A stretch of 64,000 bases of DNA from Eutreptiella sp. 'Long Island Sound 2002' (taxonomy: Eukaryota > Euglenozoa > Euglenophyceae > Eutreptiales > Eutreptiaceae). The notes under the pieces were generated by a model, which did no database searches, was not told the DNA's origin, and saw only the letters and a program-made list of their open reading frames with translations. The stretch lies in the NCBI GenBank assembly GCA_964036045.1, contig OZ038381.1:157918283-157982282 (forward strand), written 5' to 3'. This document shows positions 30,453 through 41,900 of the stretch, piece by piece; position 1 is the first letter of the stretch; every line of letters starts with the position of its first letter. The position numbers were made by a program, and so were the translations under genes.

Positions 30453-31560
30453 CCAGGGGGGTGTGGTCGTGTGGTGCTTGGGGGTGTCGGCCCACCGTTG
30501 AGTGGGCCCAGTGGTGCGGGGATCGCCGTGTATGGGCCACGCGCGGGCTATTGCGTTTGCGGGGTCCGCGGGTCGGTGGGTCGCGGCATCTTGGGCGTGT
30601 TGTGGCCCCGGTGCGGCGCCCGCGGGTGGTGAGTGGCAGTGTGTGGCTGGGGTGTATCGTTTCCATGGTTGGGGGGGGGGCTATGTGCTCAGGTGTGGGG
30701 TGGCCCCGTGGTAGGCTGCCGGCTGGTAGCGGGTGTCGGGGCCTCACTGTGGGTGGGTCTTCCGCGGTGTCCCCTTGGTGCGTCCCATGGTGGTCTCTGG
30801 TCGGCTGGCTGAAGGGGGTTTTCCGGGTGTACCGCATCCATGGGGGTACCATTGTGTGTTGGCGTGCCGCAGCGGGGGGTGCGGTGGGTTGTAGGGTCGG
30901 GGCTTGTGTTTGTGTCGTCCGTGTGGTTGGCGGCGGTGCGTCCTGTGTCGTCCTCGGCGGCTCCTCATGGTGGTCTGTTGTGGTGGTGCCTGGGGGGTGC
31001 TCCTCGGCTTGGCGGTTCCTGGGAGGGTGCGGGACATGCGGGGTCGGGTTGGCCTGGGGGGGGGGGCGCGTGTGTGGGCCTGCGTGTTTGCCTTCTGCTC
31101 TCCCCGCGGTCTCTTCCTCTGCCTTCCCCTTGCTCCTCTCTTTTTGCTTGCTTGTTTTGCTTTGTTTTTTTTCTTTTTTTGGGGGGGGGGGTGACCGGGG
31201 TGTGGCGTTTTTGGTGCTGTGTGTGGGTGTGGGTTTGTGCCGGTGCCGGTTCTGGTGTGGGCGTGGGTGTCGTGGGGGGGCGGGGGTCGGGTGGCTGTTG
31301 CGCTCTGGGTTCCCTGTGTGTGCGCCGGCCCCCAGGCTTCCGGTTTCCAGGGCGCCGGCCCGGGGGGTGCTGACGGTAGGTGGTTGCCGGCAGTGGTGGC
31401 GTGGCGCTTGCGTGGGTGGTTGTGGCTCCTGGGTAGTGCCTGGGTGGCGTGGCCGGGCGCGGGCGTGCGTGTGGGTGTGTTCATGGCGTGGGCTGATGGG
31501 GTGGTGGGCAGTGTGGGCGTGGCTGGTTTGTGTGGGTGTCGGGTAGGTGTGCGCCGAAGG
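30370..31560 (-). other. Pro/Thr-rich open frame, doubtful gene
   Basis: The minus frame stays open to 31869 but is pure low-complexity (TPTTRTTQTQ, PPKKEKKQS). It contains a run of A/G opposite the plus-strand T and G runs at 31160-31192. It could be the 5' untranslated or leader region of the LINE; there is no recognisable domain. Confidence 0.2.
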
Positions 31561-31569
31561 CGCGGTGGG

Positions 31570-32143
31570 TTGGGCTGGGGCACTGTGGGCGATGCAATGG
31601 GTGGAGGAGATGCTGGTGACGCCTACGGGGGGGATGCTGTAGGCGTCGAAACGGGTTGGTGTTGCTGACGTGGGTGCTTCAGGTGATGCGCTGGGCGGCG
31701 ACGGGGTTGGTGTTGCTGATGGTGTCATAGGCGACGGGGCGGGCACCCGGGGGGGGGCTGCGGCTCCGGTGGTCGCTGTAGGTGTTGCAGTGGGTGGTGG
31801 CATAACTGGTGATGTCGGCGGTGAGGGTGCTGCAGGTGACGTCGACGGTGAGGGTGCGGGTGATGTCATGGGTGATGGCGATGTTGATGTGGGTGTTGCA
31901 GGTGGTGTGCCAGCTGGTGGCGCCGCTGGTACTGTCCTTGCGCAGGGTGGTGCTGGGGGTGCTGTGGGCGGTGGTGTCGTTCGTGGTGCCGATGCTGAGG
32001 GTGACGCAGGCGATGCACCGGGTGACGGTGAGGCCGGTGTGTGCCGTAGGTGACGCGCTGGGAACGGGTGGTGGGGGGCTGGAGGGGGGGTTGCCCTTGG
32101 TGCAACGGGCGACGGTGGCGTTGGTGCCGCAGGTGGTGGATCG
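31570..32143. repeat. Degenerate GGTGNN/GTGAC minisatellite
   Basis: Imperfect repeats of GGTGATG, GGTGTTGC and GGTGACG on the plus strand, ending abruptly at 32143 where element A copy 2 begins. The plus translation is a Gly/Asp/Val/Ala repeat; the minus translation is His/Gln/Arg-rich. Confidence 0.6.
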
Positions 32144-32762
32144 GGTGATGGCCCATCGCTTTCCAGAAGAAACGGAAAGCCTGGTTTAAATGTTTCGAGC
32201 AGTACAACTGCATGATGTGCTGTTGTCGGCTCGCAAACAATTCCACATGGATCTCATCCAGGTTTACCTGAAGGGCCGCCAGTCCATTTTCAAGAACGTG
32301 AGGGGCCAATTGGTAGTTTTCAGTACGATAGTTAGTCTCGGATGCGTAGCGCAGCCCAGGCTCTTTTAGTCCTGACAGCTCCAAAGGTACGGAGAAGAGC
32401 CCACTGCCAAAGTCGCAGTGCAAAGAATAGGGGCGCTGGAGAGACAGCATTTTTACCTGGGGGTTTCTTAGTAGGAAGTCGGTACCAATGACGATGTCAA
32501 AGGCGTCGGTGTCCAGCACTCTGCAGTGTTGGGTCACAGTTTTGTCGCCCGAGCATATAGTCACATTGACTCCCCCCAAGGAATGGATGGTACGCCCATC
32601 CCCTACTCTTATGGCCACGGTGTTAGCTTTCTTGAAAGTCCTTAGCAGGCGCCGGGCCACTATGGAAAGTGTTGCACCGGTGTCAAGCACCGCTCGAAAA
32701 ACTTGATCCCCAATTTTCACGAGGATCCAAAAAATTAAGTCCTCCTCTTCGGAGCCGCCCCC
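32144..32762 (-). pseudogene. Element A copy 2: protease and cut Dam-like domain
   Basis: In frame after the gag TAG at 32765-32763. DTGAT (catalytic Asp) and VIGTDFL show a retropepsin; here the Asp is kept. The Dam-like domain begins (VELFASRQQHIMQLYCSKHL, FFWKAMG) but is cut at 32144, before NPPF, by junction with the minisatellite. The frame runs on to 31866 as a chimeric His-rich tail with no meaning. The matching part of copy 1 is 430-1039. Confidence 0.8.
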
Positions 32763-32765
32763 CTA
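32751..32765 (-). promoter_or_regulatory. Candidate stop-readthrough site, element A copy 2
   Basis: GAG TAG GGG GGC GGC TCC as in copy 1, with open frame on both sides. That two copies with independent point changes keep the stop argues that it is not random decay. Confidence 0.55.
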
Positions 32766-33790
32766 CTCCTCATCAGGGAACTTGACATCCACCCCTGCAG
32801 CCATGAGGGACTTGGCCATCCAGGCCAGTCGCCTCTTCTTGGAGTTATTCTCCTCAGGGGAAGCGTTATCCCCCTGTGGGCGTTCATTGGGGTCACCTGC
32901 GGCAGGAGGGAGAGTAGCAGCGGGCGCTGATGAGCGTCTCTGGGGGTTAGGGGGTCCACCTTTGCCACCCCCCTTGCCACCTCCTTTACCACCTTTATCC
33001 CCATTCGGGGGATTTCTGGTGGGTGTTTGGGTCTTCTGGTGTTCAGCCTCCTGTCGCTTGAGTTTATCACTCTCGCGTTTCTTTATGTGACATTCGTCTT
33101 TGTAGTGACGACGTTTGCCACAATAGCCACAGGTGATGGTACACCTGGAATGATCCTGATGGGTCACAGGTTTCCCATCCTTGGTATGCTGCTGTCGTTT
33201 CATCTGCAGCATACAGCTACTGCGGGGATCGCATTCAGGGGCATGACAAGGCCCCCCCTTGTCATTGACAGGTTTGCAGTAGAACAGAGGGGGTGTACCT
33301 GCATCAGGTTTAACCTCATTCATGGCACGTAGGTTACCCCTCCCTTTACCACCTCCCTGGTTGGTGTTAGTGGCATTTTTAGGCCCTTTCCCTTCGCCAC
33401 GTTCGGGGGTAGGGGTACCACCTCGACCCAAGTCCTTCTTGAGGAATTTCTCCCTGTGGGAGTCATTCTCCCTCTCAAGAGCTAGCTCAATCAGCAGGTC
33501 CACCAGTTCGTCGTACGAGTAGGTCCGGCCTTTCCTCCCGTAGGAGCCCACGTTCATCCATGAAAACAGATACTCCAGGTCGCACACGTATTCAGAGACT
33601 CACGCAGCGGAAAGAAACTCAGGGAGCATAGGTAGCTCCTATATCTGTGTGCGCACACTGAGGTCAGTCTCATAGACTGGGAATGTTTTCTCCAATCTTT
33701 GGAGTACCTCTACCCAGGTTGAACAGGTTTTCACAATGTGTTTCACCTGTTTTTTGCAAAAAATTTCTTTTTGCAGGAGCGTTTCAGCAA
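32763..33790 (-). pseudogene. Element A copy 2: gag C-terminal half with CCHC knuckle
   Basis: Zinc knuckle CGYCGKRRHYKDEC, second Cys/His cluster, Gly/Lys-rich tail. The ATG frame begins at 33587. Upstream, between 33600 and 33790, another frame encodes TWVEVLQRLEKTFPVYETDL, which aligns with B gag (VLVALERQYPTYETDL), but stops lie between, so the gene is broken by at least one frameshift near 33790 and stops near 33600. Confidence 0.75.
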
Positions 33791-34869
33791 GGAGCATTTG
33801 GTGGCCACATCCACATGGGATTGGCCAGTGAGCAAAAGAAACTCAGCAAATCTTCTGCCCATTCAGGCAGATTTTTCGGGTCGAACTCCGGCAGTTCTAG
33901 CTGGATGTTGGCCTGGGCAATAGGTCTGCCCATCTTCCCAACCCCCGGGGTTAGGCCAGAAGGAGAAGGAGATACGCCGGCAAGAGGTCCCAGGGCTGAC
34001 AGCCCTCTTTTCTCAGTCTCCGTCACCGGCACGTCCTGTAGTTCAGCAATAGGGACTGTCCTGGCGCGAGGATGAAAAGGGCTGGGGCAAGTGACCTTGG
34101 GTAGCAACCTCGACACCCTTGATCTTTTGAGATCATCAGCCAACGTGCTCAATCCGGGTGAAGGTGAGAGTAGCGCTGGCTTGGGTAAGGGTTCAGTGAT
34201 ACCCAATTTAGCCTTGACAGCCTCTGACAGAGCTGTCACATCCGGGTCTTCCGATCCGGATAGAAGTTTGGCCAAAAGTTCGGCCGTACGATCGAGAGCC
34301 CCATGGGTGGGCTCTGGGCGAAGAGGATTCATTATCGGCAGGTCTGGATGCCTTGCTCTCGGGTGTTCGTGTACTCTCCGTCGTCTCGGTAGTGATACTG
34401 TGTGCGCCATGTCTGTAGATGGCCCAGAATAGAGGAAGGAGCCCATCTCAGATTGGGGCGGCGACCCGAGAGCATCAAGAAGTATTTCTCCATCTTCTCC
34501 TACGGTGGACTTGTGGTACTCTTCGTGGAGCATGAACTCGTCCATCCTCCTTCGTAGGTCCTCTTGTTCTTCAAGACCAACTGCAAGTACGGTAGAAGAC
34601 GAGGCCGGACAAGCCGACCGGGCGATGGAAGCTTCGACACGCCTGCGGAGCCTTTGCAGGCTGTCTTCACCATGGGCCTCTAAGGTTTCCATGGTTAATG
34701 GGATTGTTCTCGGCGTATTTAGTTCCGCCCTTCTGTGCTCTGGATCTTCCTGAGACCCAGATGCTGCTCTGAGTGGCGGTTCACTCTTTGGGTGGGCTAC
34801 ACTGCCATGTTGCACTTGTACACTTCTGATCGGCCAGGTTCGGGAGGACAGTTGAGTGGACATGTTCAA
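33784..34869 (-). pseudogene. Element A copy 2: gag N-terminal half
   Basis: 361 codons from MNMSTQLSSRTWPIRSVQVQ, mostly Ser/Pro-rich, with amphipathic stretches (DSLQRLRRRVEASIARSA; ALDRTAELLAKLLSGSEDP). It ends with LELPEFDPKNLPEWAEDLLS, homologous to B gag (VNLPEFTGKDLSEFAENFGR), which is the start of the retrotransposon gag capsid-like domain. It then loses frame at about 33790. Confidence 0.7.
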
Positions 34870-35148
34870 TGTGCTTTTCAGTGTGCTTTTCTTGTGCTTC
34901 TGCTCAGAGTCGGTTCGACAGGTTCTCAGGGTTTGCCTCTGCTACCGGAAAGATGTCCTTGATTAGTGTCCTATAGATTTTGATGAAATCCTGCAGGTTT
35001 TTGATGCTGAAATCCCAAAACCAAAGGAGCAAGTAGAGCTAGAACAGGATGTGGAATCGAATCAATGAATACTTTGAAATCCAGTGTAACACGGAAGGGC
35101 TGCAGATAGACAAAGCAGGTATAAACACAAAGATTCAATTACAAATGG
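34870..35148. other. Spacer between element A copy 2 and element B1
   Basis: Low-GC sequence; 35030-35120 has weak likeness to the B LTR (GCAAGTAGAG, GAAGGGCTGCAG), so it may be a diverged LTR or leader of element A. No gene. Confidence 0.3.
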
Positions 35149-35152
35149 ATAA
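35149..35152. other. Target site duplication of B1 (ATAA), left
   Basis: ATAA next to the outer end of the left LTR; the same four bases follow the right LTR at 46558-46561. A 4-5 bp duplication is normal for Ty3/gypsy integration. Confidence 0.7.
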
Positions 35153-35945
35153 CAGAAGGTTTTATAGTGATTTCAACACTGTGTGTTTGTTGTCCCTCTC
35201 CTGCTGCTTGCTGCTGGTGTAGGGTTTCCTGCTGCTTGTTTTTGATGAGGAAAATGTTTTGTTTGCTGAAATACAACCAATCCAGGATAGCCCAAGCCAG
35301 AGATAAGCAAGTAGAAGAGAATTAGGATCAAAGCATGAAGGGCTGCAGTGTAAACAGTGAAAGATGCTCGAATATTCACAGAAACTGCAACTCAGGGCAA
35401 ATTGGATTGCATATTCACAAAGATAGCTCAAAAGGTTTGGAAAAAGAGTTGGAAACCTGTCCCATGGTTACTCAATCTCCATAGTGCCATCTCAGGAGAT
35501 GTGCACTCTTTGTTTTGGGTCCTGTATGTGCTGAGGTGGCAGGGCATGTGGCAATGAGGTCACTGCCATGTCACATGGGATCTTCCTACTTAGCTAGGCT
35601 GACCAGGAATTGAACCCAGGACCTCTCAAAAAGAGGTGCCCAGCCCCCTAGGGTGCATACCACTAGGATAGCTAGAAATTCATGAGAAAACATAGATAAA
35701 TTCATAGGCTCTGCCCTGGATATGTCAGTTCTCAGTCAACTCAGGAAACGATGTATAGCCTCACATTGATAGGGGATAAAGAGGCCCACTCCATATCCTG
35801 ATTGGATGTTTGGTTCCATAGGTCAAAATGTGTTATCACCACTTTTGGTTGGGCCAATACTAAGATAGAAATGCCTATGTGCTTAGAGCATCTCTAATAC
35901 TACGAAAGTATACCCTAAAGCATTGGAAAAGCACTTTTGTTTACT
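35153..35945 (-). repeat. B1 3' LTR, 793 bp
   Basis: Same length (793 bp) as the 5' LTR at 45765-46557, with roughly 40 base differences by eye. On the element strand it starts AGTAAACAAAAG and ends CCTTCTG, so the termini are AG...CT(G) rather than the usual TG...CA. Preceded by a purine tract at 35946-35953. Confidence 0.9.
35592..35674 (-). ncRNA. tRNA-like sequence inside B1 3' LTR
   Basis: On the element strand TATCCTAGTGGTA resembles a pol III A box and GGTTCAATTCC is a near-perfect B box, about 43 nt apart. ACCTC TTTTTGA GAGGT forms a 5-bp stem with a 7-nt loop like an anticodon arm with TTT. D arm and acceptor stem do not fold well. A tRNA-derived relic is more likely than a working tRNA gene. 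Confidence 0.4.
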
Positions 35946-35953
35946 CCCCCCTT
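35946..35953 (-). promoter_or_regulatory. B1 polypurine tract
   Basis: AAGGGGGG directly 5' of the 3' LTR on the element strand, the expected plus-strand primer. B2 has AAGAGGGG at the same place (47414-47421). Confidence 0.75.
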
Positions 35954-38239
35954 GTGCTGTGGTGGCCACCACTGTCGCACTTTCAGGAAAAAGGGATTTT
36001 TTTCTTGGCCTTTCCTTGGTTTCCACATCTACTTTAAAATACCTATAGCTTCCCTCACACAGAAAAATGAGCGCTCACCATGGCTGGCGCTTTTTTGCTG
36101 CTTTGTTCGTGACATTTCCTACAGAAAGCTCAGTGCTCATGGCGCTGCCGGGGTTCCTGTGGCTTGGTTGGGTTAGTTTGGGAGCATGCCAAAAACATAT
36201 GCATGTGCATCCCTCCCTCCAAGACGCAGCCCGACACTAACCCAACGCCAGACTCTGTATGGACATCCGCTCTGGTTGTTAAAACCTGCTGGCGACCTGC
36301 TGTCCTGATCTTAGGGCGAAGGGGGTTGTCAGGAAATTAAATTGCCCCTTGGTGGGGTCTTGGGTTCTGCTCAGTCTCCTGGCTGCTGCTTTTCAGCCCA
36401 GAAAGAGGCCTACTCAGCGACGCTTTCGCGAGGATATCTGCAGAGGCAGGAATGGGAGAATTATGGACGAATCCACGCAAAAACGAAGCGACGACACCTA
36501 AATCCGTCAAATGACGGCCTAGAATCTTTCTAAGACAACACACCTGAGCAGAATCCAATTGTGCATCAGATGCACATTTTTATAAAAATTGTAGTCATCT
36601 CTCGATTTTTTAAATCAAGAAATTCCTACGCAGAAAAAGGCGGCGCGCAGGAGCGGCTCCTAGCGAAGCACCGGAAAATTCAGAAATAATGAGATTATAA
36701 ACGTATGTCTCACGTAGACAGGAAAATGACGAGACACACATTAATAAATAAACATACACATTCCACCCACACTGACAGTAAGAGTCAAAAATCAAGAATT
36801 CGAAAATCAACGAAAAGACTTCAATGAATCAGGTATAAACCTCAGGTGTGCTCGTCTCGTATGCAGCATGCACATTGCTCGTCTCCTGTCTCCGTGAACG
36901 AGTCTTGTAGCAGCTCTAACAAACGATAGAGGGCTAGATTAGAAAGATTGCAGATGATTAGAGGTGAGATTAGGGTCAAAACAGATGGCCTTCGGCCAGG
37001 GAGTGGTTGTTACGGGGGGCTACCGGTCCTGCCCTGCGGTGCAATGCGGGGCAACTGTGACAACTGCTCTTACAGCGCCAACCTCCCTTTTTGTTGCACT
37101 GATTAGAACATACACACCGATGCATAGTGACGATTTCACTTGCGCTTCGTTTTTCTCCTCACCTTGCTCCACTCTCCAGCGGTAGGTAAGGTAGGTAAGC
37201 CCAGGTGGGGCCACCCCCTGGTGGAGTTGGTGATTGTGGGTCAGATTTGTAGGTTTGCCAAAGACAGCTCGTCCACTCGTGCATGCTCGTGCATTCACAC
37301 ACGCATTAAAGGGTAGGCCACGCGAAATGCGCACCGTAAACCTTGACTAGGTTACCCAGGGGCTCCTCGGTACGTTCTTTCAGAGAACCTGAGGAGTCTC
37401 TTAACGCTTGCTTGCTTGACAGGGTGTGTTTGAGGACAGTGTATTATACGTCACACTGAGAAGCGTATAATACGTGGAGTGTGGCTCGGTTCCTCAGCCG
37501 CAAACACCCCTTCATTGGCCTTTGCTTTGCAGGTGGGCAGGTAGGGTGATTGGTGCAGCAGTGTCCCATTTCTTTCTTGCCCTGCTAAACAAGGGCGCGG
37601 ATGACACAAACAATTGACTGCACCTCAGCCAGGAGTGGCGAGGGCAGTTCCACTCCATCGACATCCACGTTGTGCACGCAACAAGAGCACCTCTTCCCTC
37701 CAAGCCCTAGCAGGGAAACGCGTTGTGGCGTCCCTGTTAGGCCACAGTTGCTTAGCAGCGCTGTGTTCTCTTGTCTTCTTCACAGGAGGGTCATTAGGAC
37801 TCACGACTTGACCTCCAACAACACCCAGTAGAGCGTGAGTGTAGGAGTGGTAATCCTGAGTTGGGGCTTGAGCCAGTTGCAGAAGTGCTCGCCCACCAGG
37901 ATGGTGCCACTGTAGGTAGGGTGTGTAGAGTAGTGGTGTCTCCTGTCCCGCATGCTTTTCCTCGTGGGCAGGCAAGTGCGTTAGCTTTTGGCCTTTAGCA
38001 AAAATGGGCGTTTTGTATGCCCTTAGCATACTTGGCCACCCCTCCCCTCTAGTAGGTAGGGCTTTTGCCGTCTTCCCCCAAGGATAGGCGCCAGCACAGA
38101 AATTGGGCGCCATAGGGGTGGTACCAGTACCTGACTAGGACCTTCGGTCCGACATCAGCGAAGCCCGTTGATTCGGGAGCCACGCCCGGGAGAGAAGTGA
38201 GACACACACAGACATACGTAGCACACTTAGGGGTAAGGT
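35954..38239 (-). other. B1 long 3' noncoding region
   Basis: About 2.3 kb between the end of pol and the PPT, without a credible ORF; it is conserved in B2 (47414-49674). It carries two inverted repeats kept in both copies: 37366-37400 (CTCCTCGGT...CTGAGGAG) and 37441-37472. GGTAGGTAAGGTAGGTAAG lies at 37181-37199. Its role is unknown. Confidence 0.6.
37441..37472. repeat. Perfect 10-bp inverted repeat in B1 3' region
   Basis: GTATTATACG and CGTATAATAC flank a loop of about 12 nt. B2 has the same structure at 48791-48822 with one mismatch. Confidence 0.75.
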
Positions 38240-38988
38240 TCAGTCCCTAGCTTTAGTCTTGGAGGCAAGCGTCTCAGCGAGCCTCAGCAGCTCACCAAGG
38301 TTGTTCTGCGACAAGTAGTCAACCAGAACTGAGTTTAGGCGTCCCTCAGGTAGAACAAACGCAGAGAAGGGCTCCCAGGTGGCCTCTTCGACTCCAAATC
38401 CTTCCCAGAGGGTGAGGAAGCGACAACCCTGGCGATAGCGGTGGCGTAGGACAGACTTCACCAGGTAGAAGCCCTCCTTAGCCATCTCCTCGGCGTTCAT
38501 CTCGGGGTGTTCCCCTTCAACTTCCATAGGGCTGGCGGCCCTTGTAGGTCTAGGGCGGCGATTTCCTCGTCGTTCAGCTCCCACTCCTCCCCACAGAGGT
38601 CTCCAGGATCATAGTAGCGCGTCAGGTGTTGAGCAGCGCACACCAGGGTCCCCCCTAGACAGGGAAAACACCGCACGGTGATACGGTGTCAATCCACTGA
38701 TAGAATCTTCTACGGCCCGAAGTATGGGTCATCGCTGGTAGAGCGTGGCCAGGCGGGTAGTCGACTGTGGTGCACCAGCACCCAGTCTCCCTGTTTGTAG
38801 GTGGCCGGTACTCGGTGCTTGTTCTTCTTGTTCCACCGACGCTCCCTCACTCTCTGGAGCATAGGCTTGGCCTTGTCCACCTTCGCTTGTTGCTCTTGGA
38901 CCCATTCACCCACAGAAGAATGGTTGTCCTCTGGATAGGGGGCATGTAGGAACCACGCCGGGCGCCCTAGGAATACCTCTTGGGGCGA
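38240..38988 (-). pseudogene. B1 pol C-terminus with chromodomain, after a nonsense codon
   Basis: Continuation of integrase after TAG at 38991-38989 (B2 has TAC, Tyr, there). Includes the GPY/F-like segment (ERRWNKKNKHRVPATYKQGD; DWVLVHHSRLPAW), a second stop near 38710, and the C-terminal chromodomain EGFYLVKSVLRHRYRQG...TLWEGFGVEEATWEP. Chromodomains steer integration to marked chromatin. The last residues are ETLASKTKARD. Confidence 0.85.
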
Positions 38989-41900
38989 CTAGCCAGTAGC
39001 TGAACTCTCTTGGGAGTTCATCATCAAGGATATGACGGGGAGTAGTCTCACCCAGTCTCTGGTGCCTTCAGTTTTGCACCATATCCTTACATTCTCCTTG
39101 AGGCCACGGATCTGTCGCTCACATAGGGGGTTCCTCGTGTGCGAGTAGGGGATCCCCGTAGACACCTGGACATTGAGGGATCTCAGGACACTCTTGTACC
39201 AACCGGTATCTGAGCGTACTTGTACGTCCTCATCGGAGTTGATCTCATTGGGCGCCCCATAGACACAAAACCACTCCTCCAGGAGTATCTTGATAGTCTC
39301 CTCCCCGGTAATGTGCTTGGTACATGGGAACACCCTGGTAAACCTGGTCAACCCACAGGTTACCACGAGGGCGAAGTCATAGCCCCCGAACTTCGGCATC
39401 TCCGTGTAGTCCACGTATAGAACACTGTTAGCACAGACAGGGATGGGCAGGGTCGAGTAGAGACCTCTGTCCCTGATATCCCCTGGTTTGCAGGACCTGC
39501 ACGGGCACTTGTCCACGATAGGCTGGAGGGTTTTCCGCAGTTGGTCGTCAGTCCGCGTAGTGTGGAACCACTGCTTGAACAGCCTCAGGGTACGGTCAGC
39601 ACTCACATGACTGCTGGACTCGTGGGTCCACTTCAGCAGCGCTGGGACTCTGTCACTACGCACCACGATGCGGTCCTCGTGCCAGAGGTAGCTCTTGTCC
39701 CTCTTCCACTGATCTTGGTTGACCAGGAGGGGTTCAAGGCGTTTCTCCAGGCGCTTGTAGATATCCCCAAACTCCTTCAGGTACTCCGATTGTTGGAGTC
39801 CATCCAGGGGGCGTATGATCGTCATGTTGAGGTCCAAGTGGACGTCCATACGGCTGAACGCCTCCTTAGCTAGCGCTTCAGACCGGGCACCAATCAGGGC
39901 GTCGAAGTTGTTGCGGCTGATGTAGTCTGCACACTCGTTCTTCACTCCCTGGATATGGTGTACCATCAGCCGTAGTTGACTGAGGTAGGTCCACCAGCGC
40001 CGTAGCTTGGCCTTCTCAGGTGGGGGGCCCTTCTGGAAACTGCGGACTGGTTCTTGGTCGCACAGCCAGACCACAGGGTTACTCCCCAACAGTCGTGCTT
40101 GTGAGGATAGCACTAGCATACCCCCGAGCAATTCCTGCTCATAAGTGGAGTAGTTCCCCCTGGCCTGGTTCCATTTCCAGTTCGAGTGGCCCAGAGGTAC
40201 TAGGACCCACTTGTCGTCAGGGTAGCTGTGCTTGAGGGTTCCATCTCGGTTGAGACCTTCCGTCCCCCATTGGGAAATGGCCGAGTCGAACTCCTCCTTC
40301 TCTAGTGGTTGCCATTGGAACAACGTTCCACCACCGCCCACATTGCTGGCGTCGGTCACCAGGATAATCTCCCCTTGTGTCCTGGGCACGCCCAAGCACT
40401 TAGCGTTGGCCACCTTGTCTTTGAGCTCGTCAAACGCTTGTTGCGCTTGTGGGCCCCAGCGCCAAGTAGTACTCTTCCTGATCAAGTCCGTCAGAATGGC
40501 GCTGGTGTAGGTGAAGTTTTTGATATGGCGGCGATAGAAGTTGCACGCCCCAATGAAACTGCGTACATCATGAAGTCCTTTCTTGGGGTCTTCGTGTCGT
40601 ACCTTAGCATCCATCAGGGGTTTGGCCTTAGAGGCCGCTGGGGTCCACCACCCATAGCCAGCGTCAAACCCCAGGTACTGCATGGTCTCCTGCATGAACT
40701 CACACTTCTCCAGCTTGAGCCGTGTGTGGTTCTCCTGGCAGACCGCAAAGAACTCACCCAAGACGATTAGGTGGTCCTCCTGGGTATTGGTCCCGAGGCA
40801 TACATCGTCGATGTGAGCTTCCATCTGGGCCCCACAGGATATAAGCTCCTGCACCTTAGGTCTCCTTCGTAGGATGGACAAGATCTTGTTCATCAGCTCT
40901 TGGAATAGAGCGGGTGCGTTGGCCACGCCAAATGGCATGACCTTCCACTTGAACACCCACCTCTCAGGGGTGATGAAGGCCAGTAGCTCCTGAGCGTTGG
41001 GCGTCAGGTCCACTTGCCAGAATCCGCTCCTCTTGTCCATCTTGGTCTTGTAGCGACAGGAGGCTATCTTCTCAAGGGTAGACTCCATATTAGGAATGGA
41101 CCCTGAGTGGTTCAGCGTTTTCTTGTTCAGCTGTCGGTAGTCCACTACCAGCCGTTTGGCTGTAGACCCAGGTTTAGCCACAAGGAAACAGGGGCTGCAG
41201 GGGAGGGGGTAGTCCCCGTCCTTGTACTCCAGGACTAGGCCAGCGTCGATACATTCTTGTATCTGTCGCTCAATCTCGTCGGCCTGCTCTTTAGGAGCTG
41301 GATAGGGTCTCCTCCGGATCTTGTGACCCACGAACTCGGGTTTCAGCTTGAGGTCCATCTGTACCAGCTTGTCACATGAAGCTGGAGGGGGTAGTTCTCC
41401 GAACACCTCCAGATAGGTCCTTATAAGCTTCTGCACCCGCGGGTCCAATACCTTGATCTTGTCCTCCATGTCCTCGTCAGAGTGTAAGTTGCTTGCCCCC
41501 TGAGTAATAGACGTCTGGAGGTGATCCTCCACCGACTCTTCGCCCTTGGTAGTGTCCTTCAACCCTTGGTAGGCAGATAGGAGGTCTTGTTCAACCATCA
41601 CCGATGGACGATGGCAACATAGGCACGCTCGAGGGGGTTCACACACAGATTCCTCCGAGAGGTCGTCCTCCTCTGGGGTCCTCACATGGGCACCCCACAC
41701 GCTCTTCATGAGCTTAAGATCTGGCTCCCTTTGCCAGGTGGTGATCTTCTGCTCGAGGTCCTCCTTCAATTGGGATAGGTCTCCCATACGTCCTTGCTTC
41801 AGTGGCCATGAGCTGCAGGTAGGCTTAGCGTAGCATAGCTTTTTTGCCACCAATTTCCTCTTGGAGTCCACATACTCCCTTAGCCTGGATCGAGGGTCCA

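Noticed and set aside
31866-32143. His/Gln/Arg-rich tail of the protease frame in element A copy 2
   Set aside because: Antisense translation of a GGTG-type repeat after a breakpoint, not part of the protein.
35592-35674. Functional tRNA-Lys gene
   Set aside because: The acceptor and D arms do not pair, and the sequence repeats within LTRs; kept only as tRNA-like.
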